NCBI GenBank assembly: GCA_002412495.1
Contig: DHVE01000058.1
Span: 1 to 51,561 of the forward strand
DNA: 51,561 bases
From: Betaproteobacteria bacterium UBA5216
GTDB taxonomy: Bacteria; Pseudomonadota; Gammaproteobacteria; Burkholderiales; SG8-41
Reading direction: 5' to 3'
The notes below the pieces were generated by a model. The model did not search any database, was not told the DNA's origin, and saw nothing but the letters and a program-made list of their open reading frames with translations. Of this stretch, positions 24,648 through 32,695 are shown piece after piece. A program made the position numbers and the translations under genes. Each line of letters opens with the position of its first letter. Positions within the stretch are counted from its first letter, which is position 1.

Positions 24648-25613
24648 TCATTCCGCCGCGATGCGCGCGGCCTTGACCACCTTGGCCCACTTGGCGATTT
24701 CGGCATCGATATAACGCGCGCTTGCATCCAGCCCTTCACCCACCGGCTCCAGCCCGAGGTCGGCCAGCCGCTGACGCAGTTCAGGGGCGTGCAACACGCG
24801 CGCCACATCGGCGTTGAGCGTTGACAGTATCGCGCGCGGCGTCGCGGAAGGCGCCAGCATGGCATACCACACATCGACCGCGTAACCCGCCACGCCGGCT
24901 TCGGCAATCGTCGGCGTATCCGGCAGCGACATGGCGCGCCGGCTGCCCGTCGCGCCCAGCAGACGCAGCTTGCCGGTCTTTACGTGCGGGATTGAAGACA
25001 AAATACTGCCGAAGGTAAACGACACGCGTCCGCCAATCACATCGGTCATAGCCGACGCGGTGCCCTTGTACGGCACATGCACGAAATTCGCGCCTGACAG
25101 CAGCTTGAACAATTCGCCGGCCAAATGCGCTGGACTGCCATTGCCCGATGACGCGTATTGAATCTCCGCCTGCCGCGACTTCGCCAGCGACACCAACTCC
25201 TTGACGGATTTTGCCGGCAACGACGGATGTACCACCAGCACATTGGGCGCGTTCACCAGCACCGTCACCGGCGCCAGATCGCGAACTGGATCATAATTAA
25301 GATTGCGGTGTGATGCCGGAATCACGGCGTGCGCAATCGAGATCGTCAGCAGCGTGTAACCATCTGGCGCGGACTTGGCCACAAACTCGCTGCCGACCGC
25401 ACCACCCGCGCCCGCGCGGTTTTCCACCACCACCTGCTGCGACCAGCGTTCGGTCAAACGCTGCCCGACAATGCGACTGATGGTATCCACGCCGCCGCCC
25501 GCGGCCGTGCCTACGATGAAACGCACCGGCTTGGCGGGAAACGGCTGAGCCGTTGCCGCGAAACCGGGGGCAGCGCAAACGATACCGATAGCGGTGATGC
25601 GGACATTGTTCAT
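24648..25613 (-). CDS. Bug/TctC-family TTT substrate-binding protein
   Basis: 321-residue exported binding protein. The signal peptide is about residues 1-23 (ending AATAQ), then PFPAKPVRFIVGTAAGGGVDTISRIVG. Central motifs are YASSGNGSPAHLAGELFK and HVPYKGTASAMTDVIGG. The C-terminal helix AEIAKWAKVVKAA is nearly the same as in the decayed remnant at 4952-5140, so that fragment probably came from a close relative. It sits 12 nt upstream of the AtzE-like amidase and 118 nt downstream of another Bug gene on the same strand, giving two receptors in one cluster. The ligand may be an amide- or ureide-bearing carboxylate. Confidence 0.93.
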   Translation of the reverse strand: MNNVRITAIGIVCAAPGFAATAQPFPAKPVRFIVGTAAGGGVDTISRIVGQRLTERWSQQVVVENRAGAGGAVGSEFVAKSAPDGYTLLTISIAHAVIPASHRNLNYDPVRDLAPVTVLVNAPNVLVVHPSLPAKSVKELVSLAKSRQAEIQYASSGNGSPAHLAGELFKLLSGANFVHVPYKGTASAMTDVIGGRVSFTFGSILSSIPHVKTGKLRLLGATGSRRAMSLPDTPTIAEAGVAGYAVDVWYAMLAPSATPRAILSTLNADVARVLHAPELRQRLADLGLEPVGEGLDASARYIDAEIAKWAKVVKAARIAAE

Positions 25614-25731
25614 AAAGCATTGTTCATAAAGTCACGGCGGGCCGATGCGACGTTTTCGATGTTGCCGAAGTTTCCAATGTTGTCGATGTTGTCCATGGTC
25701 ACACAGTCCCGGGCACATTGTCCGCAATCGT

Positions 25732-26742
25732 CTACTGCGCCACCGGCGCAATCTTCGCCTGCCGAATAATGCGCCGCCACTTTTCCACTTCGGAGCGCAC
25801 CAGCGCGCCGAATTGCGCGGGCGTGCCGCCGGCGGGCATGGTGCCTTCGACAGTCATGCGCTCGCGCACGTCGGGCATTTTCAGAATGCGGTTGATCTCG
25901 GCATTGAGCCGGTCCACGATGGCCGCTGGCGTGCCCGCTGCGGCAACCACGCCATACCAACCGTTCACTTCATAAGGCCCCGTAACGCCCGACTCCTGCA
26001 CGGTCGGCAGTTCCAGCCCCGGCACGCGTTCGGACGATGTCACGGCCAGCGCGCGCACCCTGCCGGACGCAAGAAACGGCTGCGCCGACATGCGCGTGGA
26101 GAACTGCACCATGAGATGTCCGCCCGCCACATCGGCCAGCGCGGGCGCGGCGCCCTTGTAGGGAACGTGCGTCATGCGCACGTTGGTTTGCACCGCGAGC
26201 AGTTCACCACCAAGATGCAGCACACTGCCGATGCCCGATGAACCGTAGGTCAGCGCGCCCGGTTGCGCCTTGGCCAGCGCGATCAAATCCTTCACCGAGC
26301 GCGCCGGCAAGCTGGGATTGACCACGATCAAATACGGCTGCGACACCACTTGCGTCACAGGTGCGAAGTCGCGCACCAAGTCCACCGCCAACTTGCCGCC
26401 GCCCTGCAGCGCGGCGGTGGTGGCATGCGACACGATCATCATGCCGAGCATGTGCCCATCCGCAGGCGCGCGCGCCACGGCCGCCAAGCCGATCATGCCG
26501 CTCGCGCCGGGGCGGTTTTCCACCACCGCCGTTTGCCCCCACGCCTCGGTGAGTTTTTGCGCGATCACGCGCGCGACGATGTCGGTGCTCGCACCGGGCG
26601 AAAATGGATTGATCAGGCTGATGACGCGGGTGGGGTAGGTGGCGGATTGTGCGGCGGCGGACAGCGGGTGAGTTGCCCAGAGTGCCACCGTGATGATCCC
26701 CCACCCCCAACCCAACCGTCTGCTTCGCTTCAAGTGTGCCAT
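25732..26742 (-). CDS. Bug/TctC-family TTT substrate-binding protein
   Basis: 336-residue Bug receptor starting at the ATG at 26742. The leader MAHLKRSRRLGWGWG, then a hydrophobic stretch ending SAAAQ, makes a good signal peptide. The open frame extends 93 nt upstream, but that stretch would put extra residues before the signal peptide. The mature protein has SATYPTRVISLINPFSPGASTDIVARVIA, YGSSGIGSVLHLGGEL and HVPYKGAAPALADVAGG. The start lies beside the small palindrome CCCCCTCAAGAGGG, related to the hairpins elsewhere in the window. It lies between a flavin monooxygenase and a second Bug gene on the same strand. Confidence 0.92.
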   Translation of the reverse strand: MAHLKRSRRLGWGWGIITVALWATHPLSAAAQSATYPTRVISLINPFSPGASTDIVARVIAQKLTEAWGQTAVVENRPGASGMIGLAAVARAPADGHMLGMMIVSHATTAALQGGGKLAVDLVRDFAPVTQVVSQPYLIVVNPSLPARSVKDLIALAKAQPGALTYGSSGIGSVLHLGGELLAVQTNVRMTHVPYKGAAPALADVAGGHLMVQFSTRMSAQPFLASGRVRALAVTSSERVPGLELPTVQESGVTGPYEVNGWYGVVAAAGTPAAIVDRLNAEINRILKMPDVRERMTVEGTMPAGGTPAQFGALVRSEVEKWRRIIRQAKIAPVAQ

Positions 26743-26837
26743 TGCCCCCTCAAGAGGGAAGGGGCTTCTTTGCAAGGCAGGGATGCCCGTGCCCGGTATG
26801 AACAAGTGTGCTTTTGGCAATTTCAAACGCCACATGA

Positions 26838-28127
26838 TTAACCCTGCACCACCGTCGCCGGCGTATCGCTGCGCTCGGCACGTCCGCCGCGATTGGCGCG
26901 CACCAGTTCGATCAACTCCGGCACATCGCGCAGCCGCGCGCCGCTTTCGATCATCATGCGCACCGGATCCTGATGCCGTTCTTCCGGCGTCCAGGTTTCG
27001 GGCGGCTTGGTGGCCTGCGCGCCCAGATGCGCACCGACGCGGCGGGCACGCGCTATCACCCGCGTACCGAACAACTGCTGGCGTTCACTAAACCGCGCGA
27101 GCGCTGTATCGATGTCCTTGCACTGCTGCAAGGCATCGGCAAGACTCTCCGCGTCGAGCGCGGCCTTGGTGACGCCCATGCCCACGTGCGGACGCGCCAC
27201 GAAGGCGGCATCGCCAAGGATCGCCGCGTGCTTGACATAGAGGCGCGGCGACTCCAGATCGAAAATCGCCTGAAAAAACGGCTGCGCGGTAAAGTCAATC
27301 ACCTGCACGCACTGCGGCGCAATCACGCGGCGTGCCGTGGCGCGCATGTCTGTAATCACTTCCGGCCGGATCAGCGCGGGCGCGATCGCCATGCCGTGAC
27401 ACACACCGGTGGCGTCGGTACACAGCGCCGCCAGTTGCTCGGGCGTCACCGGGTGATACCACACCCAGTTATAGGCGCGGTGGCCCGGACGCACGTCGTT
27501 ATCCGGCCCCGGCACGGCATACATGGTCATCGCGTCGCCATCGGGATAACACACCATGTTGTGCGAAAAAATCTCCGCATGCAAATCCGCAGGCAACACC
27601 GATTCGGGTATAAGTCCGCGCCACGCGATGTATCCCGCGTACAACGGCTGCGCATCGGGCAGTATCTGCGCACGCACCGTGGAACGAATGCCGTCGGCGC
27701 CGATGATCAGATCGCCGTGCGCGGTCGTACCATCGGAAAACGTCGCCGTCACGCCCGACGCATCATCCGTGAACGAAACCAGCGATTTGTCAAAATAATA
27801 GTCCGCCACCGGAAACGCATCCTTCAGAGCCCGGTAAAGCCGCCCCCACGAACTCAAAATACGTGGACGCGGCATCTTGTGCTGCACCTTGCCCGCACGA
27901 TCCAGACAGGTGCGCGATTCCGGATGCACGCCGATCGACGCATCGACATTGATGCCGATGCGATCCATCACGTCGAGCAGCTCCTCGTGCGTGCCAATAC
28001 CCGCCCCGCGGCTCGCCAGATCGTTGCCGACGCGCTCGAACACCTGCACCTGCCAGCCGATGGATCGCAACAGATTCGCGGCCAACAAGCCGCCCAGCGA
28101 TCCCCCTATGACTAACGCCTTGCGCAT
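26838..28127 (-). CDS. class A flavoprotein monooxygenase (FAD-binding)
   Basis: 429-residue single-component aromatic hydroxylase of the PHBH/UbiH fold. The N-terminal FAD motif is VIGGSLGGLLAANLL (from about residue 6), followed by VFERVG. DLIIGADGIRSTVR is the DG motif that binds FAD and NAD(P)H, and ILGDAAFVARPHVGMGVTKAALDA is the GD motif. The GGSLGGL wording occurs in hydroxylases of N-heteroaromatics such as 2,6-dihydroxypyridine 3-hydroxylase, which would fit the amidases in the same cluster, but the substrate is not proven. I chose the ATG at 28127, with GGGGAG 8 nt upstream, over an in-frame ATG at 28151. It is first in the minus-strand cluster. Confidence 0.88.
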   Translation of the reverse strand: MRKALVIGGSLGGLLAANLLRSIGWQVQVFERVGNDLASRGAGIGTHEELLDVMDRIGINVDASIGVHPESRTCLDRAGKVQHKMPRPRILSSWGRLYRALKDAFPVADYYFDKSLVSFTDDASGVTATFSDGTTAHGDLIIGADGIRSTVRAQILPDAQPLYAGYIAWRGLIPESVLPADLHAEIFSHNMVCYPDGDAMTMYAVPGPDNDVRPGHRAYNWVWYHPVTPEQLAALCTDATGVCHGMAIAPALIRPEVITDMRATARRVIAPQCVQVIDFTAQPFFQAIFDLESPRLYVKHAAILGDAAFVARPHVGMGVTKAALDAESLADALQQCKDIDTALARFSERQQLFGTRVIARARRVGAHLGAQATKPPETWTPEERHQDPVRMMIESGARLRDVPELIELVRANRGGRAERSDTPATVVQG

Positions 28128-28283
28128 TCCACTGACTCCCCGTAATGACATTTTCGAATTTCATTGCCTGCAACCGGCGTGCCGATTGTAGTCAACTTTT
28201 GAGGTTGCCCGCCGCCGCTTGTGTTTTACCCAATTTACCAACATACCGCAGCGAACCATAACCCGATGGCCACGCCGTTTTGG

Positions 28284-28312
28284 CATAATGCCCATCTCTC
28301 GGGAGAAATCAA
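28284..28312 (+). promoter_or_regulatory. candidate -10 box and ribosome binding site of Bug gene
   Basis: CATAAT (28284-28289) resembles a -10 box and lies 23 nt before the GGGAG-led ATG at 28313. A good -35 is not obvious. The intergenic region separates the divergent monooxygenase and Bug genes, so both promoters should be here. Confidence 0.25.
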
Positions 28313-29302
28313 ATGAACCATCATTACAATTGGGTTGCCGGCCGGCGGGTTGCGTCCGCGGGCGTTCTGGCTTTGTGCGCCTTGGCGTCCAGCGTGTCGG
28401 CGCAAACATTCCCCTCGAAACCCATACGCCTGGTGGTCGGGTTCCCGCCCGGCGGCCCCGCCGATTACACCGCGCGCGTGATCGGCGACAAGCTGCCGTC
28501 GCTGCTGGGCGGCAACGTGATCGTTGAAAACCGCGTTGGCGCCAACGCCACCATCGGCGCCGATCATGTGGCGAAATCCGCGCCCGACGGCCACACGCTT
28601 TTCGTCACCACCTGCGGCGCCATGGCCATCAGTCCGCACATCGGGGCGAAGCTGCCCTATGACCCGGTGCGCGATTTCACGCCCATCGCGCAAGTCGTCA
28701 CCGCCTACAGCACGCTCGTCGTGCATCCCTCCCTGCCGGTTAAAAACGCCAAGGAGTTCGTCGCGTTGGCGCGCGCGCGCAAAGGTCAAATCACCATGGC
28801 TTCCACCGGCATCGGCAGCATTCCGCATCTGGCGCAAGAGTTGCTCAAGACTGCGGCCAAAATCGATCTGGTTCACGTACCCTATAAAGGCGCGGGGCCG
28901 GTGATCACCGACGCCATCGGCGGGCAAATCAGCTCGCTGGTGCTCGACGTAACGCCGCTTTTGCCGCATATCAAGGCTGGCAAATTGCGCGCCATTGGCA
29001 TTGCCGGCGACAAGCGCGTGCCGCTGCTGCCTGACGTGGCAACGCTCGAAGAACAAGGCTTCAAAAACGTGGAAGCGCCGAACTGGTACGCGATGTTCGG
29101 ACCGGCAAAAATCCCGCGCGCCATCGTTGACCGGCTCAATGACGCCGTGCGCAAGGTGTTGACCATGCCTGACGTGCGCGAGCGCCTGGTCAGCACCGGC
29201 GCGGATCCCGTGTTGTCAACGCCGGAGCAACTCGCCGATCTGCTGAATCGCGATCTCGCCAAATGGGGCAAGTTGATACGCGATAACAACATCACGGAGT
29301 AG
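28313..29302 (+). CDS. Bug/TctC-family TTT substrate-binding protein
   Basis: 329-residue exported receptor. An unusually long, polar leader (MNHHYNWVAGRR) precedes the hydrophobic core, which ends SSVSAQ at about residue 33. It continues with TFPSKPIRLVVGFPPGGPADYTARVIG, the standard ligand loop, and has HVPYKGAGPVITDAIGG in the middle. GGGAG 8 nt before the ATG supports the start. It is divergent from the flavin monooxygenase and is followed after 111 nt by an LLM-class flavin oxidoreductase. A hairpin repeat separates the two, so they may be only partly co-transcribed. Confidence 0.93.
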   Translation: MNHHYNWVAGRRVASAGVLALCALASSVSAQTFPSKPIRLVVGFPPGGPADYTARVIGDKLPSLLGGNVIVENRVGANATIGADHVAKSAPDGHTLFVTTCGAMAISPHIGAKLPYDPVRDFTPIAQVVTAYSTLVVHPSLPVKNAKEFVALARARKGQITMASTGIGSIPHLAQELLKTAAKIDLVHVPYKGAGPVITDAIGGQISSLVLDVTPLLPHIKAGKLRAIGIAGDKRVPLLPDVATLEEQGFKNVEAPNWYAMFGPAKIPRAIVDRLNDAVRKVLTMPDVRERLVSTGADPVLSTPEQLADLLNRDLAKWGKLIRDNNITE

Positions 29303-29313
29303 GGGCATTCGTA

Positions 29314-29370
29314 GGGCGAGAGCCATCCCGCCTTCGGTTGCCACCACAAAAGGCGGGACGGCTCCCGCCC
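29314..29370. repeat. long hairpin repeat between Bug and LLM genes
   Basis: Arms GGGCGAGAGCCATCCCGCC-TT (29314-29334) and AA-GGCGGGACGGCTCCCGCCC (29350-29370) are complementary at 19 of 21 positions with a 15-nt loop. There is no T-run, so it looks more like a REP-type repeat or mRNA-stabilising hairpin than a terminator. Confidence 0.7.
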
Positions 29371-29413
29371 GCGATACCAACCCTTATCAGCATTAAACAT
29401 TCGGAGCTTCAAC

Positions 29414-30493
29414 ATGGAATTTGGCGTCAGCGTCGGTCACATCTCGGCAGTCGATTTTGCACAGCACGGCGAACGGCTCGGCTTCACGCGCTGCTGGGTC
29501 ACCGACAGCCCGCTGCTGCGCTCAAACCTGTTCGCGACCATGGCGGCGGTGGCGCTGCAAACCAAAACCATCCACATCGGCACCGGCGTGGCGGTGTGCG
29601 GCATGCGCCTGGCGCCCGAAGCCGCCAGCGGCATCGCCACCATCAATGCGTTGGCCCCCGGCCGCACCTACGCCATCTTCGGCGCGGGCAACACGGCGAT
29701 GCGCATGCTCGGCATGAAACCTACCGGTGCCAAGGCGCTGCGTGAGTACGTGCGCGTGGTGCGCGGGCTGCTGCACGGCGAGGAAATCGCCTATTCCACT
29801 GGCGCGCCGGGCAGCGCCGGTGGTGAGCCGCATCCGATACGCTTCACGTCGCTTGAACAAAAACACATCCGGCTCGATCCGCCGCCGCCGATACACGTGG
29901 CCGCCAACGGCCCGCTGTCACAGGCGGTGGCCGGTGAAATCGCAGACGGGCTATGCACGAGCTTCCCGCGCGGCGGCACCATGGCCGAGGCGATGGGGCA
30001 CGTGCAGCGCGGCGCAGCACGCGTGGGGCGCACGCTGCCGGCGGATTTTCATACGGCTGCCCTGGTCAATGTGCTGATGCTGGAGCCGGGCGAATCGCTC
30101 ACCTCCAAGCGCGTGATCGACGAAATCGGCCCTGCGGTAATGACCAATTTTCATTACCTCGTAGATTGGGTGCGCGAAACCGGCAAGGAGCCGCCCGCGT
30201 ACGTGCGCCCGGTGTGGAATGAATACACCGCGTACTTACGCGCCCGCGCCGCCGCTGATTCACACCTCACCATGCACGCCAGCCACTACGCCACCATCGA
30301 ACCCGACGAAGCGCAGTTCCTAACGCCAGAAATCATTCGCAACTTCTGCATCATCGGCGAACCGGCTGATCTGGTGGAGCAATTGCGCGAGCTTGAGCGT
30401 CAGGGGCTGAAGCAGATCACGTTTCATCCGCCGTTTGCGCAGCGTTATGAGGTGATGGAGCGGTTTTCGCAGGCGGTGATGGAGAAAATGTAG
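29414..30493 (+). CDS. LLM-class flavin-dependent oxidoreductase
   Basis: 359-residue luciferase-like (LLM) flavin-dependent oxidoreductase, a TIM barrel using reduced FMN or F420 without a bound prosthetic group. Visible signatures are the N-terminal MEFGVSVGH, GFTRCWVTDSPLL, TIHIGTGVAVCG, the glycine-rich turn PGRTYAIFGAGNTA, IHVAANGPLSQAVAGEIADG, and late EIIRNFCIIGEPADLVEQLREL. The substrate is unknown; the group spans alkanesulfonate and nitrilotriacetate monooxygenases and F420 enzymes. GGAG about 9 nt upstream sets the start. It follows a Bug receptor gene beyond a hairpin repeat and is followed by a paired inverted repeat. Confidence 0.9.
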   Translation: MEFGVSVGHISAVDFAQHGERLGFTRCWVTDSPLLRSNLFATMAAVALQTKTIHIGTGVAVCGMRLAPEAASGIATINALAPGRTYAIFGAGNTAMRMLGMKPTGAKALREYVRVVRGLLHGEEIAYSTGAPGSAGGEPHPIRFTSLEQKHIRLDPPPPIHVAANGPLSQAVAGEIADGLCTSFPRGGTMAEAMGHVQRGAARVGRTLPADFHTAALVNVLMLEPGESLTSKRVIDEIGPAVMTNFHYLVDWVRETGKEPPAYVRPVWNEYTAYLRARAAADSHLTMHASHYATIEPDEAQFLTPEIIRNFCIIGEPADLVEQLRELERQGLKQITFHPPFAQRYEVMERFSQAVMEKM

Positions 30494-30530
30494 GCTGGGC
30501 ACGTCTTTTGTGTTGTGCCCACGCGGGTTG

Positions 30531-30600
30531 GTAGGTTGGGCTGGTAAGCCCAACACGAGCGGTGCATCACGTGGGCGTTGGGCTTAGCAGCCCAACCTAC
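30531..30600. repeat. inverted repeat downstream of the LLM gene
   Basis: GTAGGTTGGGCTGGTAAGCC (from 30531) and GGCTTAGCAGCCCAACCTAC (ending 30600) form a large imperfect dyad. A related half (TAGGCTGGGCACG ... GTTGTGCCCA) lies just upstream at about 30491-30523. The 'GTAGGTTGGGC' wording is a known type of dispersed proteobacterial intergenic repeat. It may end transcription of the LLM gene. Confidence 0.65.
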
Positions 30601-30627
30601 AACGACTTTTGGAATGTAGCAATACGA

Positions 30628-30945
30628 TCAGCAAATAAAAACTTCCCCGCGAAGATATGCGTCAAAAATTCTGCGGTAACGTTCGACAGCATAATCTCCA
30701 AATTGATCTTTGACGATTTCAATTTCACTCCAGAACATAGCTTCGTTGAAGCCCTCAAAATCCTGAACAGAATACGCCGCAAGATTGTGAAAACAATTTG
30801 CCAGCGCCCGTACACGACGCAACTCATTACGTCCGCTGAATAAGCGCCCAACGCCCCGCGACGGCATCTTCAAAGGCTCATTTCGCATGTCGATCATTGC
30901 CACGTAAAGCAAATGACGATATGCCACTTTTGTCTTTTCTTCCAT
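30628..30945 (-). CDS. small AT-rich hypothetical protein
   Basis: 105-residue protein with no recognised domain. It is mostly helical by composition: KTKVAYRHLLYVAMIDMR, then a basic stretch GRNELRRVRALANCFHNLAAYS, then VQDFEGFNEAMFWSEIEIVKDQF. It reads as a real gene because the hydrophobic spacing is protein-like and codon bias differs from random. Base composition is clearly more AT-rich than its neighbours, a sign of foreign origin. The ATG at 30945 is chosen; a GTG at 30954 is also in frame. It lies downstream of a dispersed repeat and before the UGSC gene, on the same strand. Function unknown. Confidence 0.55.
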   Translation of the reverse strand: MEEKTKVAYRHLLYVAMIDMRNEPLKMPSRGVGRLFSGRNELRRVRALANCFHNLAAYSVQDFEGFNEAMFWSEIEIVKDQFGDYAVERYRRIFDAYLRGEVFIC

Positions 30946-30979
30946 GACACGCACTTTGGATGAGCAGAACCCGGCCCCA

Positions 30980-31504
30980 CTACTTCAACATCTCCCCAAA
31001 CGCCCCTGCCGCCACCACCGCCTTCTCTTCCTCATGCCGCAGTGAATCCACGCCCGGCGTGTATTGCTGATACACATACAGCCGCAAGTCGGGCATGCCC
31101 AAGCCTTTCGCTTGCGCGCGCGCGGCGCGTTCGAAGTGATGATGCACAAAAACGATGGCCGGACGACCGGCTTTCGTGAGGTTGATTCCGTCGCGCACGG
31201 CGCCGGAGGTGCAGGAGCCTCAGGCCCCGAGGCCAATCAGCACGTAATCGGTCTCCTGTGCGAGCTTGTCGAGTTCCGCTTTCGGCGCGGGCGCCCAGGT
31301 GTTTTCTTTGTAGACGCGATGGATTGCGACGGGCTTAAGCGATTTTTCGATTTCGCTTTCCAGCGTTTTCCAGAAGCCGATGGCGGACTTGTGTTGATTG
31401 AACACAAAACCCACGCGCTTGCCTTTGAGATCGCCGAGTTTGATTTCGGTTTTGCGCTGGATTTTGGCGACTTCGCCGCGCGGGTCTAGCATTGTCAGGC
31501 TCAT
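30980..31504 (-). CDS. UGSC-family selenoprotein (in-frame TGA as selenocysteine)
   Basis: 174-residue protein if the TGA at 31220-31222 is read as selenocysteine. The frame is open before it (MSLTMLDPRGEV ... DYVLIGLGA) and continues with GSCTSGAVRDGINL to HEEEKAVVAAGAFGEMLK, stopping at 30980. The recoded residue (U95) with the following G-S-C makes the UGSC motif that names a bacterial selenoprotein family known from metagenomes. A U/C redox pair with Gly-Ser between is likely the active site, on a Rossmann-like alpha/beta fold (KGKRVGFVFNQHKS, RPAIVFVHHHFE). The ATG at 31504 has AAGGAG 6 nt upstream. A gene-finder would split this gene in two or call it a pseudogene. The enzymatic role is not established. 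Confidence 0.9.
31187..31207 (-). promoter_or_regulatory. bacterial SECIS-like hairpin downstream of the UGA
   Basis: In the mRNA, nucleotides +13 to +16 after the UGA (UCCG) pair with +30 to +33 (CGGA). A G-A mismatch follows, then CGC (+18 to +20) pairs with GCG (+26 to +28), leaving the loop CGUGC (+21 to +25). An apical loop about 20 nt from the UGA with a G among its first two bases is the published bacterial SECIS pattern. Structure drawn by hand, not computed. Confidence 0.65.
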
Positions 31505-31599
31505 GACTTTCTCCTTTGCTTCAATTTTTCCCTCTCCCCCACCCCCTCTGCTCCGCTGCAAATGCTCCCTTGTCCTGCAAGTGAGCGAAGGGCGAATCA

Positions 31600-32670
31600 T
31601 TACGACGGGAACGAAACTTTGCGCTGCACCGTGCGCGAACGAAACGCGCCCCAGCCCGGCATCACCGAACAAAACGCGCCGCCGGAACCCCAGCCGCCCG
31701 CGACGGCGATGATGAGGTTGTCAACGCTGCGCACAAACGGATGTTGCGCGTCGTCCTTGTTGGCATCGGTGATTTTGCTCCAGTGCATCGGATGCTGTTC
31801 GGAGATCGAGCGGCGGCGCTTCACATCGCGCACGACGCGCGTGGCCAAGCGCGCGATGCCGCGTTTTACATCGGCCTTGCTCAAGCCCGCATCCGACAGG
31901 TTTTTGGCCGCCATCGGGCTCACTGTCAGCACCATGTCGCCGCCAGCGATGGTGTTGCTGCCAAGCATGGCGATGGCGTCGGCGAGAATGAACATCACGT
32001 CTTCAGCCGAGCTGTAACCCGCGCCGCAGCCGACGAGGCGCGGCCCTTCAACCGCGGTGACCGTCACCGCCGTGTCGGCGGCATTGAAGCCGCGCTCGAC
32101 GTGCAGCGGCTCCCACGGATTGCTGTCCTGATCTTCGGCGAAGCAAAAGCTGTAGTAACCCGGATGCCCGTGCGTGGTTTTACACGGCTCGCCCGGAAAC
32201 CCCGCGCCGATATTCCACAGCACCAGCCGCACCGCGCGCCCGATGGTGGCGCTGGGGCGGCAGCCATGGCCCATCACGCATTCCTTGGTGTTGAATCCGA
32301 GTTGTTTCACCGCTGGCCCGCTCACCATCACCAGCGGCGCGCAACTGTGGGTGGTGGTCTGTACACCGTTCAGGTTGAATTGTTCTTCGCAGAGGGCCTC
32401 GACCGCAGCCACCACGATGGGCGCGTATTCCGGTTTGCAGCCCGCCATCACGCAGTTGATGGCGATGGTTTCAATGGTGGCCACGCCATCGCGCGGCGCG
32501 ATCACGCCGATCACTTCTTGCGGATCGCGCTTCAGGTAATGGATGATGCGCTCCACCGCACCGCGCGTGGGCGGTATTACCGGCAGGCCGTCCGTCCAGC
32601 GCTGCTCGTAACAAAATTCGACCGCCGCTTCGAGATCGGCGGCTTCAAACTGCGCTGCTGCCATGTCCAT
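31600..32670 (-). CDS. conserved Cys-rich hypothetical protein, partner of UGSC gene
   Basis: 356-residue protein of unknown function, in an operon-like position 95 nt upstream of the UGSC gene on the same strand. It is rich in conserved-looking cysteines: NCVMAGC, TTHSCAP, ECVMGHGCRP, GEPCKTTHGHPGYYSFCF and GCGAGYSS. The pattern with neighbouring His suggests metal or redox chemistry. No signal peptide or membrane helix is visible. Gly-rich turns near the C-terminus (AVAGGWGSGGAF) are notable. I do not recognise the family; association with the selenoprotein is the best hint to its role. The start at 32670 has a second ATG two codons later. Confidence 0.8.
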   Translation of the reverse strand: MDMAAAQFEAADLEAAVEFCYEQRWTDGLPVIPPTRGAVERIIHYLKRDPQEVIGVIAPRDGVATIETIAINCVMAGCKPEYAPIVVAAVEALCEEQFNLNGVQTTTHSCAPLVMVSGPAVKQLGFNTKECVMGHGCRPSATIGRAVRLVLWNIGAGFPGEPCKTTHGHPGYYSFCFAEDQDSNPWEPLHVERGFNAADTAVTVTAVEGPRLVGCGAGYSSAEDVMFILADAIAMLGSNTIAGGDMVLTVSPMAAKNLSDAGLSKADVKRGIARLATRVVRDVKRRRSISEQHPMHWSKITDANKDDAQHPFVRSVDNLIIAVAGGWGSGGAFCSVMPGWGAFRSRTVQRKVSFPS

Positions 32671-32695
32671 GGTTATCGCCTTTTCCAGTGGAGTC

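Noticed and set aside
26973..28115. 380-residue plus-strand frame opposite the flavin monooxygenase
   Set aside because: Shadow; the minus strand has the three flavin-hydroxylase motifs.
29314..29370. rho-independent terminator after the Bug gene
   Set aside because: The stem is long and GC-rich but has no T-run and recurs as a repeat type, so I list it as a repeat.
30562..30843. 93-residue plus-strand frame overlapping the small AT-rich gene
   Set aside because: The minus-strand frame has a more protein-like pattern and continues 100 nt further; the plus frame begins inside a dispersed inverted repeat.
31220..31222. TGA in the UGSC gene as a genuine stop or sequencing error
   Set aside because: Coding sequence in the same phase continues directly with Gly-Ser-Cys, the family's U position coincides, and a SECIS-like hairpin follows at the right distance. 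A point error turning TGC or TGT into TGA is possible but does not explain the hairpin.
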